A stretch of 8,313 nucleotides of DNA from CAZNRY01 sp964575675 (GTDB lineage Bacteria; Eisenbacteria; RBG-16-71-46; CAIMUX01; VGJL01): positions 1 to 8,313 of the forward strand of contig CAZNRY010000170.1 of the NCBI GenBank assembly GCA_964575675.1, given 5' to 3'. Below are positions 6,869-8,313 of the stretch, in pieces. A program made the position numbers and the translations under genes. Positions within the stretch are counted from its first letter, which is position 1, and every line of letters begins with the position of its first letter. The notes beneath the pieces were generated by a model that saw only the letters and a program-made list of their open reading frames with translations, had not been told where the DNA came from and searched no databases.

Positions 6869-6937
6869 GCGTAGTTTGTTCCTCCGCCCCCCGACCCTTT
6901 AGGGCAACTACGCGGGGGGCGTGCGTTTTGGCAAACG
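6869..6937 (-). promoter_or_regulatory. candidate structured rpsB leader (hairpin plus crossing stems, possible pseudoknot)
   Basis: In the transcript, a small hairpin comes first: CGTTT and AAACG, 6937-6924, loop of four. Stem 1 is a perfect 9-bp inverted repeat, CGCCCCCCG (6921-6913) with CGGGGGGCG (6893-6885). Stem 2 is a perfect 8-bp inverted repeat, GCGTAGTT (6913-6906) with AACTACGC (6876-6869). The stems cross, so they form either a pseudoknot or two exclusive folds; they share base 6913. CCCTAAAGGG (6904-6895) lies between. The third loop, GAGGAACA, resembles a Shine-Dalgarno. No U-run follows stem 1, so it is not a classical terminator. In E. coli, S2 represses rpsB-tsf through its leader; a similar role here is inference. 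The G6/C6 runs make stem 1 less surprising by chance than stem 2. Confidence 0.5.
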
Positions 6938-6942
6938 ATGAT

Positions 6943-7338
6943 CTAGCGCTTGGAGAACTGGAAGCGCTTACGCGCCCCCGGCTGCCCGTACTTCTTCCGT
7001 TCCTTCATCCTCGGATCGCGGGTCAGGTGGCCGTCGCGATCCAGCGCCGGCTTGACGGCCGGGTCCGCGGCCTTCAGCGCCCGCGCGATTGCCATCCGAA
7101 GCGCGCCCGCCTGGCCGCTGTGTCCACCGCCGTCGACATTCGCGAACAGGTCATAGCGACCCTCCGCCTCGACGGACCGTATCGGGGATGTGGCCAGGAT
7201 CACCAGACTTTGACGCCCGAAATACTCCTCGATCGGTTTCTTGTTGATCGTGACCTTGCCGGTGCCGGGAAGCAGCCGGACCCTGGCTACCGACGTCTTG
7301 CGCCGCCCGGTCGCCTGCAGTGCCTGTTTATGAACCAT
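6943..7338 (-). CDS. rpsI: 30S ribosomal protein S9
   Basis: A 131-residue small-subunit protein of the head, whose C-terminal tail reaches the P-site tRNA anticodon loop. Visible family marks are ATGRRKTSVARVRL (9-22), GTGKVTINKKPIEEYF, ANVDGGGHSGQAGALRMAIARAL (mid-protein), LTRDPRMKERKKYGQPGARK and the terminal FQFSKR, the expected basic tail ending in Ser-Lys-Arg. Length is normal. The ATG at 7338 is 42 bases after the rplM stop, with a modest ribosome site (TAGGAACGG). The L13-S9 pair is nearly universal in bacteria. Confidence 0.99.
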   Translation of the reverse strand: MVHKQALQATGRRKTSVARVRLLPGTGKVTINKKPIEEYFGRQSLVILATSPIRSVEAEGRYDLFANVDGGGHSGQAGALRMAIARALKAADPAVKPALDRDGHLTRDPRMKERKKYGQPGARKRFQFSKR

Positions 7339-7380
7339 CCGTTCCTACCCTCGACCTTTCTTATCCGGCCCGAACCAAGT

Positions 7381-7845
7381 CTAGGCCTGAACCTGAAGCT
7401 GCTCCCTCGTTCGATGCCCCAATTCGTACGGCCTCGGCATCTGGGCATCGTGCGGATGCTCGGGACCATTGTAGATCTTCAGCTTGCGAATCATCTGCCG
7501 CCCGAGCGGTCCCTTGGGGAGCATCCCCCAGACAGCATCGCGGATCACCTCGTCGGAGTGCTTGGCCGCCCTCTCACCGAGGGTCGAGATCTTGACCCCG
7601 CCGATGTAGCCGGTGTGGCGGAAGTAGGTCTTCCTCTCCCGCTTCCGTCCCGTAACCCGAAACTTGGACGCGTTGACGACCACGACGTGATCGCCCATGT
7701 CCAGGTACGGAACGTAGTTCGCCTTGTGCTTGCCCCTCAGAAGCGCCGCAACCTCGCTGGCGAGCCTCCCCAGGATCTGGCCGTCGGCGTCAATGATGAA
7801 CCACACTCGCGTTATGTCCGAAGCCTTCGTGGCGTACGTCGCCAT
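7381..7845 (-). CDS. rplM: 50S ribosomal protein L13
   Basis: A 154-residue early-assembly protein of the large subunit. Conserved blocks in order are VWFIIDADGQILGRLASEVA (14-33), LLRGKHKANYVPYLDMGDHV, VVVNASKFRVTGRK, KTYFRHTGYIGG, IRDAVWGMLPKGPLGRQM and LKIYNGPEHPHDAQMP near the end. It is slightly longer than the 142 residues of E. coli, with a short N-terminal extension and a polar tail. The ATG at 7845 (MATYATKASD) is preferred over the in-frame ATG at 7890: purine-rich GGAGGAAGGGCAAGG precedes it, and the upstream ATG overlaps the candidate -10 box, so it would not be transcribed from that promoter. It is the first gene of the cluster. Confidence 0.98.
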   Translation of the reverse strand: MATYATKASDITRVWFIIDADGQILGRLASEVAALLRGKHKANYVPYLDMGDHVVVVNASKFRVTGRKRERKTYFRHTGYIGGVKISTLGERAAKHSDEVIRDAVWGMLPKGPLGRQMIRKLKIYNGPEHPHDAQMPRPYELGHRTREQLQVQA

Positions 7846-7860
7846 CCTTGCCCTTCCTCC
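7846..7860 (-). promoter_or_regulatory. rplM ribosome binding site
   Basis: The minus strand reads GGAGGAAGGGCAAGG immediately before the ATG at 7845. GGAGG sits ten bases upstream and AAGGG five bases upstream. This decides the rplM start in favour of the MATYATKASD N-terminus. Confidence 0.75.
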
Positions 7861-7888
7861 ATTTCCTCTTACAGCGTGCAAAAGCAAC

Positions 7889-7918
7889 ATGCTACGGATC
7901 CCGGCGCCTCCCTGTCAA
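7889..7918 (-). promoter_or_regulatory. sigma70-like promoter for the rplM cluster
   Basis: The minus strand carries a perfect -35 hexamer TTGACA (7918-7913), an 18-base spacer, and TAGCAT (7894-7889), four of six to TATAAT. Initiation would be near 7880-7882, leaving a leader of about 36 bases before the rplM ATG. It lies in the only gap where the gene content changes, from mtnA to ribosomal proteins, which fits a cluster promoter. There is no sign of the TTTG/TAnnTTTG promoter typical of Bacteroidetes. Confidence 0.6.
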
Positions 7919-7934
7919 GGGCCCGAAACGCCGG
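7901..7934. repeat. nested inverted repeat around the rplM -35 box
   Basis: CCGGCG (7901-7906) pairs with CGCCGG (7929-7934). Inside it, CCCT (7910-7913) pairs with AGGG (7918-7921) around a four-base loop. The inner arms overlap the -35 hexamer. It could act as an operator, or as a weak transcript-end hairpin for mtnA, though no T-run follows in that direction. In such GC-rich DNA a short repeat can also be accidental. Confidence 0.3.
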
Positions 7935-7942
7935 ATTTACGG

Positions 7943-7957
7943 ACCCCGGATCGGGGT
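7943..7957 (-). terminator. possible weak hairpin after mtnA, no T-tract
   Basis: Starting ten bases after the mtnA stop, the sequence can form a 6-bp perfect stem (ACCCCG with CGGGGT) with a three-base loop. A run of T residues does not follow, so it is not a classical intrinsic terminator. It may only protect or pause the mtnA transcript, or be chance pairing. Confidence 0.2.
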
Positions 7958-7966
7958 GACGGGAGG

Positions 7967-8313
7967 TCAGAAGGGGGGCCGCTCAACTCCCCGCTCCGTG
8001 ATCCAACCGGAGATCAAACGGGCCGGGGTGACGTCGAAGGCCGGGTTAAAGGCGGCCGGGGCCGGGGAGTCCTTCCGCCGCCAGCCGGCGGCGGCCAGAA
8101 GCTCCCAAGGATCGCGCTCCTCGATGGGGATCGCTTCCCCGTTCGGGATCGATGGTGCGAAGGAACTCCTCGGCGCCACGACCAAGAAGGGAGTCCCGTG
8201 CGCCCGCGTCGCCCAGGAGAGATTCCAGGTCCCGATACTGTTCGCGGGTTCCCCGTTCGCCGCAACCCGATCGGCCCCGCCACGCATCCATCCAACATTC
8301 AGAACCATCATGG
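7967..8313 (-). CDS. mtnA: S-methyl-5-thioribose-1-phosphate isomerase, C-terminal part (cut by right window edge)
   Basis: The visible 114-115 codons are the C-terminal third of an MtnA/eIF2B-alpha-family protein. MtnA isomerises 5-methylthioribose 1-phosphate to methylthioribulose 1-phosphate in methionine salvage. GADRVAANGEPANSIGT carries the catalytic-region Asp and the nucleotide-like fold loop. GTPFLVVAPRSSF, IPIEERDP, NPAFDVTPARLISGWITERG and a final RPPF are hallmark sequences in the expected order and spacing. The N-terminal region with the catalytic Cys is outside, so MtnA and a related sugar-phosphate isomerase cannot be fully separated, though the match is close. The ATG at 8311 is internal, not the true start. 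The residues just before GADR read GWMRG rather than the hydrophobic strand expected, which hints at a frame disturbance. The stop is TGA at 7967, 121 bases before rplM. Confidence 0.9.
   Translation of the reverse strand, partial: MMVLNVGWMRGGADRVAANGEPANSIGTWNLSWATRAHGTPFLVVAPRSSFAPSIPNGEAIPIEERDPWELLAAAGWRRKDSPAPAAFNPAFDVTPARLISGWITERGVERPPF

Noticed and set aside
6885..6921. The GC-rich 9-bp stem as an intrinsic terminator after rpsI.
   Set aside because: No T-run follows the stem in the direction of transcription, and it would cut rpsB off from its cluster.
6907..6936. Promoter-like TTGCCA-N18-TAGTTG in the rpsI-rpsB gap.
   Set aside because: The -10 box matches only two of six consensus bases and the stretch is better explained by the leader inverted repeats.
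7846..7890. Upstream in-frame ATG at 7890 as the rplM start.
   Set aside because: It overlaps the candidate -10 box, adds residues unlike the family, and lacks a ribosome site, whereas the ATG at 7845 has one.
3220..7959. Further long plus-strand frames of about 330-460 codons, opposite uppS (3220-4404), frr-pyrH (4298-5497), tsf-rpsB (5876-6874) and rpsB-rplM (6580-7959).
   Set aside because: Each is a shadow of well-identified minus-strand genes, crosses gene boundaries without regard to function, and shows no motif or ribosome site worth keeping.

Overview
The window is a compact, GC-rich bacterial housekeeping cluster. Every gene I can support lies on the minus strand, so transcription runs from the right edge to the left edge. 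The order is: end of mtnA, promoter, rplM, rpsI, rpsB, tsf, pyrH, frr, uppS, cdsA, dxr, and then an Omp85-family outer-membrane assembly gene cut by the left edge. No mobile element, CRISPR array, rRNA or tRNA is visible, and no intergenic gap exceeds about 125 bases.

Organism: the Omp85 protein with signal peptide and POTRA domains, and the use of the MEP pathway (dxr), indicate a diderm bacterium. Joining rplM-rpsI directly to rpsB-tsf is familiar from Bacteroidetes/Chlorobi-type (FCB) lineages. The high GC, frequent GTG starts and absence of the Bacteroidetes-type promoter would suit a GC-rich FCB-affiliated group such as Gemmatimonadota or Candidatus Eisenbacteria-like bacteria. That placement is inference, not proof.

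Layout, right to left. (1) 7967-8313 holds the C-terminal third of methylthioribose-1-phosphate isomerase, with a suspicious stretch at the very edge. (2) 7846-7966 separates mtnA from the cluster and carries a good sigma70-like promoter (TTGACA, 18-base spacer, TAGCAT) whose -35 sits inside a nested inverted repeat. (3) 4724-7845 encodes ribosomal proteins L13, S9 and S2, elongation factor Ts and UMP kinase. The 90-base rpsI-rpsB gap contains a small hairpin and two crossing perfect inverted repeats of 9 and 8 bp. These could form a pseudoknot just upstream of the rpsB Shine-Dalgarno, which is the most interesting non-coding signal here. (4) 4159-4713 encodes ribosome recycling factor, whose Shine-Dalgarno overlaps the pyrH stop. 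(5) 1332-4095 encodes undecaprenyl diphosphate synthase, CDP-diglyceride synthase and DXP reductoisomerase, joined by TGATG and ATGA overlaps and possibly given an extra promoter in the 63-base gap before uppS. (6) 1-1314 encodes a signal-peptide-bearing, three-POTRA Omp85 protein directly after dxr, where many bacteria have rseP in between.

The cluster ties together translation (L13, S9, S2, EF-Ts, RRF), pyrimidine nucleotide supply (PyrH), isoprenoid and lipid precursors for the envelope (Dxr, UppS, CdsA) and outer-membrane protein assembly (Omp85). I found no convincing new multi-gene system. The points worth a second look are the rpsB leader structure, the missing rseP, the short POTRA region, and the apparent frame disturbance in mtnA at the window edge.
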